DNA of 64,000 nucleotides from Lewinellaceae bacterium. GTDB lineage: Bacteria > Bacteroidota > Bacteroidia > Chitinophagales > Saprospiraceae. Below, in pieces: positions 10,342-20,863 of this stretch. The DNA lies in contig JADJUJ010000006.1 of NCBI GenBank assembly GCA_016710765.1, forward strand, positions 310,001-374,000, in the 5' to 3' direction. A model generated the notes under the pieces. The model searched no databases, was not told the origin of the DNA, and saw nothing but the letters and a program-made list of their open reading frames with translations. The translations under genes were made by a program, and so were the position numbers. Position 1 is the stretch's first letter. The number at the start of each line of letters is the position of its first letter.

Positions 10342-11809
10342 CTAATTGGACTTTTCTGTTGAGACCGGCGCCGGTCCCGTCAGGTTGTTCAAAATCGACC
10401 AGGCAAAATCCAATTGCAGTTTACTGCCATAAATTTTCGGATCCTTCAGGTCGATGTACTGGTCGGCTGTATAAGAATTACCAGGATAAGAAGCCAGGGC
10501 ATGGCAGCTCATGCAGTTTGATTGCACACCCCACATCATGGCGCTGTTGAGTTTGTTTGGAAAATTAGCGCTGTTGATCGGTCCAAGTCCGGGTTCCAAA
10601 TAAGGGTTGTACCCTATTTCAGCAGTTTTTCCTTTGTTGTTCCCGCCGCTGATGGGTTGGTTGGGTCGTACCATCGCGTAGGCCACCGATACGGCATAGT
10701 GACTCGCAGCGCCCTGAAGTTCTGTAGGCCGGTTGGCCGCAGCAACGGCATTGCTGGGAAACGGCGGTTGGGCAGGGTTGGGCGCCCAGAAAAAGGTTTG
10801 CCAATCCCAATTGGACATCTCCTTGGTACCTACGTGCATGGCCACCAGCAGTGCCAGGTCGCCGGGAGCGGCTTTTACCCCCTGTGCGCCTTCCTGCTTG
10901 TTGATGTAATCCGCTGCGGCCTTGTCAATTTTATAGTAAATAAAATCGCTGAGGTTGGCGGTAGCAGCAGCAATCTGGGCAGGTGTAGGGTTGGGGTTGT
11001 TGACCACCGGGACTACTGCTTTTCCTGCGGCCTGTTGGTTGTGAACATCCACCCAAACGGAACTGTGCCAGGCGGTGTCGGGATAATTGGCGGCGGGGTT
11101 CGGTGGACCCGACCAGACTGGCATCATAATAAGCGAATCGGCACCACGGCCTACAAAAAAGGTAGGTTTTATGGTAATCGCATTATTGGGAAATGCGGGG
11201 ATTGCGCTGATCTGGCCCGACCGAACCATGCCTTTGAGCACGGTAGAGTCGAGCAATTTATTCTGAATCGTGTGCGCTGCTGCGCTGGGATCGTAGGAAA
11301 CAGCCACCCAGAAATTACTGCCTTCTTCGTTGACGGTATCAATCTTTCCCCTGGTAAGAAAGCCTTTGGCAATGGCCCGGGCGTGCCCGATCTGGTGTGG
11401 CCTTTGGAGCGGCACACGGCCCATTCTGGCAAATTTACCCAGGTCTTTGCCGCTGTCTTTGATGATCGTTTGGATGTCGCCGATACCTGGCCAGGTTTCG
11501 TACACCAGCAGGTCCTGGCCGTCGTATTGCTGCCCGGACTTGGCGGTCAACCCGGCCCAGATTCCCCAGGCGTGTTTGTAAATGGCCACCGTGTCAAAAT
11601 AGGGCGCTGTATAGCCGCCCAACCAGCCGTTGATGATGGTGGCAGTGTCTTCGGGGAACTTAAACCCCGGAACGATGTTGGTGGGAAGTGGAACTGGTGT
11701 AATCGCCGTTGCGGGTGGGGTACTTGTTTCCGGCGTTGGCGTGTTGTTGCAGCTTGAACAACAGACCAGCCACAACTGCAAGTGCAGTAGGTGTGATAAA
11801 GCGTTTCAT
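10342..11809 (-). CDS. Lipoprotein c-type cytochrome, single CxxCH near the C-terminus (one frameshift)
   Basis: About 488 residues. The start at 11809 gives MKRFITPTALAVVAGL, then the frame changes near 11763 (net one extra or two missing bases). The continuation CNNTPTPETSTPPAT fits a lipoprotein with a C-(x)NN lipobox exit and a Pro/Thr linker; restored, the lipobox would read like LLFSSC. The body has no recognised enzymatic motif. A heme c attachment site NCMSCHALASYPG lies about 65 residues before the end. Proteins of this type act in periplasmic or surface electron transfer. No oxidoreductase partner is adjacent, so the redox partner is unknown. Confidence 0.7.
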
Positions 11810-11936
11810 TGGTAAAGATTTAAAGGTGATAGGTAGTTTGGTATGAAGATATGAATTTTATTTTTAATTTAAACCATGTATTTTCAATTTTCTGTCTAAA
11901 TTGTCTTCTCTAACTTGGCCTTTCAAACGATATTCC

Positions 11937-12488
11937 ATGCTCCAACCCAACTTCCAACCCTTTCCAGCGCTGGAAACATCCCGGCTCCGATTGCTTCGCC
12001 TGGAGGCCGGTGACGCAGCCGCCATTTTTCGACTTCGCTCCGAACCTCAGATCATAAAATACCTCGACCGGGCCCCTGCTGAATCGCTGGAGGAAGCAGA
12101 AATTTTTATGCAAAATGTTTTGAACGGGGAAGCAGCCAACGACAGCATTTTATGGGCGCTGCGGCTGCACAACAAGCCGGATTTGCTCGGTACCATCGGT
12201 TTTTGGCGCATGCAAAAGGAGCATTTTCGCGCAGAAATAGGGTATGGCATGTTGCCAGAGTATTGGGGGCAGGGCTTCATCAGCGAGGCCATGGCGGCAG
12301 TATTGGAATATGGATTCCAAAATATGGGACTGCACAGTGTGGAAGCCAATGCCAACCCAGATAACAAGGCCTCTATACGCGTTCTGGAAAAACAAGGGTT
12401 TGTGCAGGAGGCCTATTTTCGGGAAAACTATTACTACAACGGGAAGTTTTTTGATTCTGCTATCTTTTCCTTGCTTGCGCCCCAATAA
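11937..12488 (+). CDS. GNAT-family N-acetyltransferase (RimJ/RimL-like)
   Basis: Chosen start is the ATG at 11937 (MLQPNFQPFPALETSRLRLL); the open frame extends to a TTG at 11901. The 183-residue product has the Acetyltransf_3 pattern: ETSRLRLLRLEAGDAAAIF at the N-terminus, GTIGFWRM, EIGYGMLPEYWGQGFISEAM as the acetyl-CoA loop, then ANPDNKASIRVLEKQGF near the C-terminus. It is an acetyl-CoA-dependent N-acetyltransferase of unknown acceptor, often a protein N-terminus or amino sugar. It is a single gene with no evident operon partner. Confidence 0.85.
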   Translation: MLQPNFQPFPALETSRLRLLRLEAGDAAAIFRLRSEPQIIKYLDRAPAESLEEAEIFMQNVLNGEAANDSILWALRLHNKPDLLGTIGFWRMQKEHFRAEIGYGMLPEYWGQGFISEAMAAVLEYGFQNMGLHSVEANANPDNKASIRVLEKQGFVQEAYFRENYYYNGKFFDSAIFSLLAPQ

Positions 12489-13050
12489 TTCATTGGTTGG
12501 CCAAAGTGTATTTTGTTTTTTCAGGTTTGCCGCAGCCCAACCCACCTGCTGAGGACATCGCGTTCTGTGTAAATCCTTTTGGCAATCTGAGTGAAATCTG
12601 CGTGATAAAATGCTGCGGATACTGCGAGATCTGCGGGGAAACTTAAACCCCCAAACCTAAGATGGGCTTTAGCCATTGGTCTTTAGTCTTTGGCTTTGCT
12701 CCGAAGGATTAACTATTTGGTTTTCAGTGCATTATTTATTAACAAAATATTCGTTGATAAATAATGTACATGCTGTTTTAAAAAGGGTGTTCAAAATTTA
12801 ATTCCGATTTCTCCGGTATTTGATTGCACAAGGCACCAATAACCGAGATCGAAGCCGAAGACCAACACCCAAAGGCTAAAGTCCAGCTAAGAACGTGTTC
12901 GGATTTAACATTTTGGCGCCTGGGTGGCCAATTTTCTTCTGCTCGTCGTTATTTTTTAGACCCGGATTACCCGTATACGAGTCTAAAAAATACCTTGATC
13001 AAAACAAAATTTGCCTACACAGCCATCCAAATGTTAAATCCGAACACGTT
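12489..13050. other. Intergenic region filled mainly by repeats
   Basis: The interval between the acetyltransferase and the TonB receptor has no convincing gene. 12545-12655 carries phrases such as ATCTGCG and CTGCGGATACTGCGAGATCTGCGG, which look like short imperfect repeats. The rest is the 225-bp element (12662-12886) followed directly by the palindromic element (12890-13053), both listed separately. Confidence 0.6.
12662..12886. repeat. MITE-like dispersed element, copy 1
   Basis: The ends are imperfect inverted repeats: ATGGGCTTTAGCC at the left, and the complement of GGCTAAAGTCCA at the right. Both are followed inward by TTGG...GTCTT(T/C)GGCTT(T/C)G-like sequence. A 5-bp direct repeat CTAAG flanks it (12657-12661 and 12887-12891). 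The interior is AT-rich (AACAAAATATTCGTTGAT). Two more copies occur, at 44324-44535 in the same orientation and 51989-52210 inverted. There is no coding capacity, so it is a non-autonomous element. Confidence 0.75.
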
Positions 13051-13053
13051 CTA
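12890..13053. repeat. Palindromic element with 26-bp inverted ends
   Basis: AGAACGTGTTCGGATTTAAC (from 12890) is repeated inverted as GTTAAATCCGAACACGTTCT ending at 13052. The arms continue inward imperfectly, and a central TTATTTTTTAGAC / GTCTAAAAAATA pair is also inverted, so the whole unit could fold into one long hairpin. One isolated end recurs at 51964-51983 beside element copy 3. The right end touches the stop codon of the TonB receptor. Confidence 0.65.
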
Positions 13054-15088
13054 AAACCTCCAGGCCAATACCAGATTTGTACTGCGTCCCTGACCATTTA
13101 TACCGGAGCCATGGTACCGGTAATCTGTATTGCTAAGGTTCACGCCAACCAATTCTGCACGGAGGTGATTTCCCTCGTATCCACAAGCGAGATTCAGAAC
13201 ACTCCATCCTGGTGTTCCACCCGCAGGAATGCGGTTATCGGCCACATCGCCAGCAGCCAGACGGTCCTGTTTGGAAGCCGCCAGCAATGTTGCTGAGGCA
13301 AACCACCGCTTGGACCGGTACCGCAGGGCTGCGCTGCCGAACAGTGGAGGGATGCGCCGCATGGGCTCCTGTTGCGAGATGTTTTCTCCATAAGTATAGC
13401 TTATTCCTGCCTGCCCTTGCCAATGACTGGTAAACTTGATCTGGAAGTTTCCTTCAAGCCCCTGGATATAGGCTTTTCCAGTATTTTCTTTTCCATACAC
13501 CGGATATCCCTGAATGGTTAGCGTGTCCTGCTTTACCCGGTTGATAAGGTCGCGCAGTTCGTTGCGGTAGACGACCAGGGAGGCCTTATACTTGCTGCTG
13601 AACATTCGGGCGCCGACTTGGGTGTTGTATGATTTTTCCGGCTTGAGGTTGAAATTTGGAACTTCATATCGGAAGTCGACAATGCCGAGCGTTCCCAAAT
13701 CATCGATATTGGGCGTACGAAATCCTGTATTGAAAGCGGCGAAAACGGCAGTTTTGCTGCCCAGTTTGCGCACTACTCCGGCGTTTCCCACCAAAGCAGA
13801 AGGCTGGAGCAGCGCACTTTTGTTTTCGGTGTCGCGCACGCGGATGCTGTATCTGTTCCAGCGCAGTCCAGCCTCAAAGGTCCATGCCTGCAGGTTGAAC
13901 TCGTGCAGGCTAAACAGCGCATAGCTCAACATCGTGGCGCCATCCGGGTACAAACCGCGTTTGGTGGACAGGGTTCCGGAGGATTGGTCGGTGTCGTTGC
14001 GCTGGCTGAGTACCAGATCATGGTACAATTCTATACCGCTGTTGGCAGACCATTGGTCCGACCATTGGTTTCGCGCCTGCAGGATCGCACTGATGGTTCG
14101 AACCCGATCAGTTTCATTTCGAAGTATGTCGGTATTGTTTTTTCTGCTGTTTCGGCCCTCCTTACTGTATTGGTGGGCAAGGGTGAGAGAAAGATTTTGA
14201 AGGGTCTTTCCTTCAGGTGTCCAATCATTTTTGAGGTAGCTTAACGAGCGGAATTGCGGGTCAAATTCGTTGAGCGCATAATTCTCGAGCTGGACTTTAT
14301 GGTAAACTGGAACAGCCATCTGGCTCAGTTGCTGATGGGCAGCCGTAAGGGTACTGGTCTTCCCTGTTTTTGTTTTAATTTTCACATCAAAAGCCTGTTC
14401 ATGGTAGCCGGATGGCGTTTGCCTTCCCGTGGTATCGCCACCAACGAGATCTCCAAAAAACCGACCCGACCAGCCACCTGTCGCTGCCATCCGCTCGGAT
14501 GAAAAAGAACTTTCAGCGCGAATACTCTGTTCCATGCCTTGGGAAACGATCCTTCCCAATAGCGTACCGCCCCACTCGGGCTGCGTTGAAAAAGGGGCAT
14601 CCTGGCTGAACATCTGGATGGTTCCGCCGAAAGCATCACTGCCATATTGAACCGACCCGCTGCCGTACAGCACTTCCATCCTGTCGATGCTGAAAGGGTC
14701 GATGGTATTCAAAGTACTGGTTGGGGCCGTAGCGGAAGGTGGCATTGTTCAACCGGATGCCATCCATCAGCAGGAGGGTTTGGTTGCCGGTCAGTCCACG
14801 TAAAAAGGGGGATCCGCCACCGTGGTTGGTTTTTTGAACCCAAACGCCTGTTGTTTCCAGCAGTGCCTCTGGGAGGGTACGGGCCAAGGCGCGTCGCATT
14901 GTCTTTTTATCCAGCAACCGAACGATTTCCGGACTCTTGAACGCTTCACCCGGTGATCGCTGGGCGGAAATCACTATTTCTGAAAGGGAATCCTTTGCCT
15001 CGTTATTGGCATCAGGGGCTGTAGTGACTTGCGCTGTCAAAACCCAGGGTAGGAAAAGCAGAAAAATGCAGGAAAACAGGTGTTTCAT
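13051..15088 (-). CDS. TonB-dependent outer-membrane receptor (one frameshift)
   Basis: Signal peptide MKHLFSCIFLLFLPWVLTAQ, then a short linker, then the plug: EIVISAQRSPGEAF, LARTLPEALLETTGVWVQKT, GGSPFLRGLTGNQTLLLMDG, RLNNATFRYGPNQ. The frame changes at 14711-14713, where one extra T in TACTTTGAA breaks QYLNTIDPFSIDRMEVLYGSG. Removing it gives 678 residues. The barrel follows and ends in NLVLAWRF with the expected terminal Phe. There is no N-terminal carboxypeptidase-like domain, so this is a BtuB/FecA-like importer rather than a SusC. The substrate is unknown. It is transcribed away from the SusCD terminator. Confidence 0.88.
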
Positions 15089-15182
15089 ACCAAAAATGTT
15101 TTTTGCAAAATTGAAAAGTTATGGCCCTGGGTGTGACGGTTCAATGTTAAAAAATGAATAATTATAGCGGCAAGTAAGGGAA

Positions 15183-15216
15183 CAAAAAACCGCCCCGTAA
15201 TGGCTACGGGGCGGTT
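15183..15216 (-). terminator. Rho-independent terminator of the SusCD operon
   Basis: A perfect 10-bp stem (CCGCCCCGTA at 15190-15199 and TACGGGGCGG at 15205-15214) with a 5-base loop. On the minus strand it is followed by TTTTTTG. It sits about 40 bp after the SusD stop. Confidence 0.9.
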
Positions 15217-15256
15217 GCAACTAAACCACTTTCGTATGAATAAACACTTGAAGCTG

Positions 15257-16723
15257 TTATTTCAGGTACCACATTTTGGTATTGATGTCGTCGGCACCCT
15301 GGCGGTTAACCGCTGCAGCGCGGTTTTCTGCGTTTAAAGCCTGTTCGATGATCGGGTAAATGAAACGAACCGGGATGCGATCATCGTTCTGGTTGTCTAC
15401 CGAAGGAAGCAGGACAGGATAGCCTGTCCGGCGCCAATCGTACCATGCTTCCATGCCCTGAAAGAAGAGCGAAACCCATTTCTGATTGCCTATTTTTTCA
15501 AGTTTCTGTGCTTCCGTTCCTGTAAAAGCAATTGCAGGTTGGGTGAAAAAAGCAGCGGCAGGAGTGAGTCCGTAGAAGGCATAGGATGCATTGATGCCAT
15601 TGAGGTAGTAAGTTTCAGCGCTACCGTTAATCAGCCCTTTCTGGGCAGCTTCAGCGAGGTCAAATTGCAATTCGGCATAGGTCATGATAACGCCTTTTGC
15701 CACATCAATTCCCTGAGGGGATATTGCCTGCTCGTAAAAGAGGGTGCTGACCTGGGAATGGTTCTGCTGACCACCGGCGTAGGTTTGTGCGGTGATGTCG
15801 TCCAAGCCATTTGGAATTCCGCGGATGATCGCCGTATCAGTACCAATGGAAGCCGGTGTAGCACGGAAGAATACATCAACGCGTGGGTCACTCGTAGCGC
15901 CCAGGTAATCCACCATGGTTTTAGATGCGCGGAATTCGTTGAAAGAACCACTCCGCGCAGAATAGAGCGGAAATTGGTCCGGGCTGCTTGACTTGTACGT
16001 GTACACGGCATGGTCGCTGTTGCCAGTGAATACCGGGTTTTGACTTGGATTGTCGACAATGGCTTTCAGGTCGGCACTCACATCGCGTTTTTTGGAAATG
16101 CGCATCAAGCTACGGATACGAAGCGAGTTGGCCAGTTTTTTCCAGTTGTCGAGGTTGCCACCGTAAATTATATCGCCGCTAACCGATTCACCAGTGGTGC
16201 CAATGATATCATTTGCCGTCTTCAAATCGGCCAAAATACCGTTGTAAATGCTTTCCTGGGTGTCGTAGGCGGGGTAATACACGCCATCCTTCCCTTGAAT
16301 AGCCTGGGAATAAGGAATGTCGCCGTAAGCGTCGGTCGCCAGCGAAAACATCCAGGCACGCATGATCAGCGCTACCGCCTCCCAGTTCTTATCTCCGTTA
16401 GCAACAGCAGCCGAACGAATGTTCTCCACATCGCGCATGTTGTCGTACACGGAATTCCAGATGTCGTTGATTTCGCCCCAGAGATAGCGGTCTTCGTTTA
16501 CGAATTGGTTTTTAGCCGTTTGCTGCACGACAATATTGCCAATTCCCCATGCTTCGCCCATAACGGTGCCCATGACATCGCGCTGGATCTGAGGCAGCAA
16601 CAAACCGGGTGTAACCGTAGTTGGTGCGTTGGGATTGGTGTTGATGTCTTCAAAATCTTTGGTACACGCCGCAAACACCAGAGTAAGTGCTGCGAGAAGA
16701 CCTATGTTTTTCCATTTTTTCAT
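15257..16723 (-). CDS. SusD/RagB-family nutrient-binding outer-membrane lipoprotein
   Basis: A 488-residue protein. MKKWKNIGLLAALTLVFAAC ends at the lipidated Cys, followed by TKDFEDINTNPNAPT, the usual start of mature SusD-like_2 proteins. Inside are tetratricopeptide-like helices (NWEAVALIMRAWMFSLATDAYGDIPYSQAI) and a C-terminal WVSLFFQGMEAWYDWRRTGYP, a common SusD signature. It is the surface lid that binds ligand over the SusC channel. It lies 64 bp after SusC in the same operon and ends at a strong terminator. No glycanase gene is adjacent, so the substrate (glycan or peptide) cannot be named. Confidence 0.95.
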   Translation of the reverse strand: MKKWKNIGLLAALTLVFAACTKDFEDINTNPNAPTTVTPGLLLPQIQRDVMGTVMGEAWGIGNIVVQQTAKNQFVNEDRYLWGEINDIWNSVYDNMRDVENIRSAAVANGDKNWEAVALIMRAWMFSLATDAYGDIPYSQAIQGKDGVYYPAYDTQESIYNGILADLKTANDIIGTTGESVSGDIIYGGNLDNWKKLANSLRIRSLMRISKKRDVSADLKAIVDNPSQNPVFTGNSDHAVYTYKSSSPDQFPLYSARSGSFNEFRASKTMVDYLGATSDPRVDVFFRATPASIGTDTAIIRGIPNGLDDITAQTYAGGQQNHSQVSTLFYEQAISPQGIDVAKGVIMTYAELQFDLAEAAQKGLINGSAETYYLNGINASYAFYGLTPAAAFFTQPAIAFTGTEAQKLEKIGNQKWVSLFFQGMEAWYDWRRTGYPVLLPSVDNQNDDRIPVRFIYPIIEQALNAENRAAAVNRQGADDINTKMWYLK

Positions 16724-16787
16724 GGTAGAATTTTTTTACTTTTTATTGAAATGAAGTTGAACGCACCGAAGTGGTTTACATTCAAAT

Positions 16788-19700
16788 TTAGAAGTTCAGG
16801 CTCAGGTTGATGCCCCAGCTTCTGGCAGAAGGCAGTGCTACGGATTCTACACCGGGGATAACCGTACCACCCGAGGTGGAGGCAGTTTCGGGGTCAACGT
16901 GTGGAACATCGGTCCAAAGTGCCAGGTTACGGCCTACCAGACTCAGGTTGACGTTCTGGATGTTGGCTTTTTGGGTGAAGCGCTTGGGCAGGGTATAACC
17001 CAGTTTTACTTCACGAAGCTTCACATAAGAGGCATCAAAGACCATGTTTTCCAGTACACGACGTCCGAGGGTGATGGTCGAGTGCCATTCGCGTGCCGAC
17101 AATTTCACGTCGTTGGCCTGCCAGCCTGGTGATGTTGCCATCGGTATCGTATTGCGGAACCACACCTTCGCCAATAACACCGTTACCTTCCAGGCTGAGG
17201 TCGTACCCATTGGCGCGACCTTCGAGGGTTTCGATGATCATGCCACCTTCGCGGCCAACAGTTTGGGTATGTGAATAGAGTTCGCCACCGATACGGAAAT
17301 CGAACAAAACACCCAGGTTAAAGCCTTTGAACGTGAAGTTGTTGTTGATGCCCATCAGCCAATCCGGATTGTAGTTGCCCAGTTTGATGCGCTCGGTTGT
17401 TGGGATCGGTTTGCCGTTGTTACCATACACTACTTTTCCAACGTTCTGGCCGCTTGGGTCGTAGTAAGGGCTGTTCGGATCGCTGCTTACGCGCTGGTAG
17501 CCAATACCGTACATGTCGCCCATTTGCTCGCCCACACGCGCTTCCACGGTGATGTAGCGGTTTGCCATGATATAGTTGGTGATTTCTTGTCCGGAAACAG
17601 GGTCGGTGAACAACTCTTTTACTTCGCTGTAATTTTTAGCCCAGTTGATATCGGTGTTCCACTCAAAACCATTGCCAGTGCGAACTGGGACGAGGTGCAA
17701 CATTACTTCTACGCCTTGGTTGTTGATCAAACCAGCATTGATGAGGCGGGCACCGTATCCGGTGGTATTGGACAATGCAACGCCGAGAATCTGGTTTTCA
17801 GAATTGGTGTTGTAGTAGGTAACATCGAGGCCGAGGCGATTGCGCAGAAAACGGAGGTCAAAGCCTGTTTCGAAGGACTTAGAGATTTCTGGTTTCAGAT
17901 CCGAGTTAGGAATCTGGGAGGTTTCGGAGAAACTTGGAAGTCCCTGTACGGCAGTTTGTGCGTTGTACACCGCTTGCAGTTGATATGGATCGGTATCATT
18001 GCCCACCTGAGCGTATCCCAAACGCAATTTGGCAAAGGAAAGCGGACCACTTGGGTTCAGGTCAAGCATTTCCGACAATACCAGGCTAAGGTTCGAAGAG
18101 TAATAGAAATAGCTGTTGTTCTTTTCTGGTAGGGTGCTGGACCAGTCGTTCCGGCCAGATAGATCCAGAAAGAGGTAACGGTTCCAACCCATCTGAGCCG
18201 TAGCATACAAGGAGTTGATGCGACGCTCCGATTGGAAAGTGCTCGATTGCAGTGCTACCCGGCTGTTGTTCAGGGAATACACACCTGGTACAGCAAGTTC
18301 GGGCGCAGTGATGTCTGATTGGTTGCGTTTTTGCGTCATCTGGTTGCCCCCGGCAGACAAAGACAAGTCGAAATTATCGCTAAGGGCCTTATTCCAGTTG
18401 AGCAGGAAGTCGGAATTGTTTTCCTGGAAGCGAATTTTTCCTCGCGGTAGTTACCCAATACGAAGCGCTGCGTGGAGTAAGCACGGCGGCGTGCGCGGAA
18501 CTCATCGGAGAAGTCGGTGCCGGTACGAACCATCAAATTGAGGTCTTTTGTCAATTTGAAGTTCAGTGCCATGTTGCCGAATACGCGGTTGATGTCTTGT
18601 CCGTTGGTATTTTCGTACAGGTTGAAATAAGGGTTGTCGTGGTAGTTGTAGTTGAAGTTGAACTGGTTCAAATCCTCCCGTCCGGCCTGCCAGTAATCGC
18701 GCATAGCAGCAACATTGTTGTTGCGGGGGAACCAGCAATTGAACAGGTACATGATGTTCTCTGTACCGTAGCTTAGGTTGGGGCGGTTATCGCTGACGTT
18801 TTTAATGTAATTGACATTCACATTTGCGCTGAGCCAGTTGGTCAGTTTGTAGCTGCTGGTAAAATTGACCGTATTGCGCTTCAGGTCGGTATTGGGTACC
18901 ATACCTTTTTGGTCGAGGTTGGTAAACGAAAGGCGGAAGTTGCCAAGGTCGTTACCGCCGGTCAGGGCTACGTTGTTGGTGAATGTGGTACCCGTTTCGA
19001 AGAAATCACGAATGTTGTCCGGGCGCGCAATGAAAGGCGTAGGTGTAATCTCTCCTCGTGCTTCGAGCTGGCGGGCCAGGTCTACGGGAGCGATGGCTGT
19101 GAACACGTTGCCTACATCGCCGCCACGGAACCCATTGCTGGTTGGGCTGTCGAATTGTTTGATCAACTGGCCCTCCATAGCAGGACCCCAACTTTCGTCA
19201 ACACCATCGCGGATACCGCCACCATTGCCGTCTTTGAACTCAAATTCGCCGTTCAGGCCTTGTCCGTCCACATCTTGGTAGTCAGGCAAACGCAATGGGC
19301 TCTCAAAAGAAACGGTGGTGTTGATGGCTACGCCAATACCCCGGCTTCCCTTGCCGGTTTTGGTTTTGATCACAATAACGCCGTTGTTGGCGCGCGATCC
19401 GTACAATGCAGCAGCAGCAGGGCCTTTCAGTACGGTCATGGATTCTACGTCATCGGGATTGATGAAACCTGCGCCATTGCCGTAGTCTACGTCCTGGTTG
19501 TTGCGGCCGCTGGAGCCAAAGAATTGGTTGCTGATGGGCACGCCGTCTACGACGAAAAGTGGCTGGTTGTTGTTGATGTTCAGCGATCGCTCACCGCGAA
19601 TGGTAATCCGAGAACTGCTGCCAATGCCAGAGGGGTTGCCTACAATTTGTACCCCAGCCAATTTTCCTGCAAGAGAATTGACTATGTTCGTTTCACGTGC

Positions 19701-20126
19701 TTGCGTGAGTTCATCGCCTTTTATCTCCTGAACAGCGTATCCAAGGGCTTTTTTCTCGCGTTCGATACCCAGAGCGGTAACGGTAACCTGGCTAAGACCA
19801 ACCACGTCCTCTTCCATGCGGACTACTACGCCATCCGCTCCAGACAGTTCCTGCGTGGGATAGCTGAGGTATGAAACAACGATAATTGGGTTTTCATTTT
19901 GCGTGCGAAGGGAAAATTTACCCTCGAGGTTGGTAATGGTTGCGTTGCGGGAGCCTTTTTCCAGCACAGTTGCGCCAATCAGAGGGCTGCCTGAAACAGC
20001 ATCCTGAACCATACCTTGAATTACTTTTTGTGCTGAAAGTTTTCCGATCGACAAGATCAGAATGGCCATGAGCAGGGCATAAAAACGCCTGCCCAACTTT
20101 TGCCGGGAAAGTTGGTCAAATTGCAT
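16788..20126 (-). CDS. SusC/RagA-family TonB-linked outer-membrane transporter (two frameshifts)
   Basis: Starts at 20126 with signal MQFDQLSRQKLGRRFYALLMAILILSIGKLSAQ. Next comes a carboxypeptidase-D-like domain (IQGMVQDAVSGSPLIGATVLEKG ... ISNLEGKFSL-type), then the plug (GIEREKKALGYAVQEIKGDEL, NNGVIVIKTKTGKG) and the barrel ending SWGINLSLNF. One A is missing from the A-run at 18435-18439 (read on minus), breaking REEK-IRFQENN. One extra base lies near 17116, at LAG-NDVKLSAREW. Correcting both gives 1112 residues, normal for SusC. Paired with the SusD gene just downstream. Confidence 0.93.
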
Positions 20127-20161
20127 AGTTTTGCTTTTTTAGATGTCAGTCTAAATGTGAT

Positions 20162-20200
20162 GAGTCGTAGTGGGGGCCCACCTGCTACGGCTCTTTTTTT
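20162..20200 (+). terminator. Terminator-like hairpin in the susC leader, pointing plus
   Basis: GAGTCGTAG (20162-20170) pairs with CTACGGCTC (20185-20193), with an inner TGGG/CCCA stem, followed by seven T on the plus strand. No plus-strand gene ends here; the SusC gene starts about 35 bp to the left on minus. It may end an antisense or small RNA, or act as a structured leader of susC. Confidence 0.4.
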
Positions 20201-20391
20201 GTGCGTCAAAGGTTAGGAATGATCGGGATAATGCTAGCTAAGCCAAGGTTACCACTGTATGAATTTTAGGTAAATATCAATGAAATGAAACTGTTGGCGC
20301 TTAGCCCTGCGCCCTGCTTTCGTGAAATAAAATACCCAAAATAGCCTGCTGTTTTCGGGCAGACCACCTATTTTTACCTGAAATAAACGGC

Positions 20392-20859
20392 ATGAACGAC
20401 ATCCCAACCCGAACCCTTCCCGCCCGAAAACGCATCGCGCTGGTGGCGCACGATCATAAAAAAGATGATCTGCGCGAGTGGGCCGTTTACAACAAATCCG
20501 TGCTGGCGCAACACGAACTGCTGGCAACCGGCACCACCGGTCATCTTTTGCAAAAAGCGCTTGATCTTCCGGTGCACAGCCTGCTGAGCGGACCGCTGGG
20601 TGGCGACCAGCAAATAGGCTCGCTCATTGCCGAAGGGAAAGTTGATGTGCTCATTTTTTTCTGGGATCCCATGGAAGCGCAGCCACATGATCCCGACATT
20701 AAGGCGCTGCTCCGCTTGGGGGTGGTATGGAACATTCCCATTGCCTGCGACCGCACTACGGCCGACTTCCTCCTGACTTCACCGCTCATGCACGAGGCCT
20801 ATGAAGCGAAGCTGACCGACTATAGCGACTACGTAGCGCGTCTGAAGCCCAAAGTATGA
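20392..20859 (+). CDS. mgsA: Methylglyoxal synthase
   Basis: A 155-residue cytoplasmic enzyme converting dihydroxyacetone phosphate to methylglyoxal and phosphate. Family landmarks are all present: IALVAHDHKKDDL near residue 15, ATGTTGHLL at 45-53 for phosphate binding, GPLGGDQQIG with catalytic Asp72, then FFWDPMEAQPHDPDIKALLR and a late NIPIACDRTTADFLL. Length is normal. The stop is 4 bp before the start of the next gene, so it is probably co-transcribed with the LuxR-type regulator. Confidence 0.96.
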   Translation: MNDIPTRTLPARKRIALVAHDHKKDDLREWAVYNKSVLAQHELLATGTTGHLLQKALDLPVHSLLSGPLGGDQQIGSLIAEGKVDVLIFFWDPMEAQPHDPDIKALLRLGVVWNIPIACDRTTADFLLTSPLMHEAYEAKLTDYSDYVARLKPKV

Positions 20860-20863
20860 GCAG

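Noticed and set aside
10522..11757. 411-residue plus-strand open frame
   Set aside because: Lies opposite the cytochrome lipoprotein, which has a signal and a CMSCH heme site; the plus frame has no domain.
12824..13296. Small open frames over the repeat region
   Set aside because: They run through the non-coding repeat elements and into the antisense of the TonB receptor.
14090..14110. tRNA-like GGTTCGAACCC motif
   Set aside because: It sits in the coding sequence of the TonB receptor and has no matching acceptor or anticodon arms.
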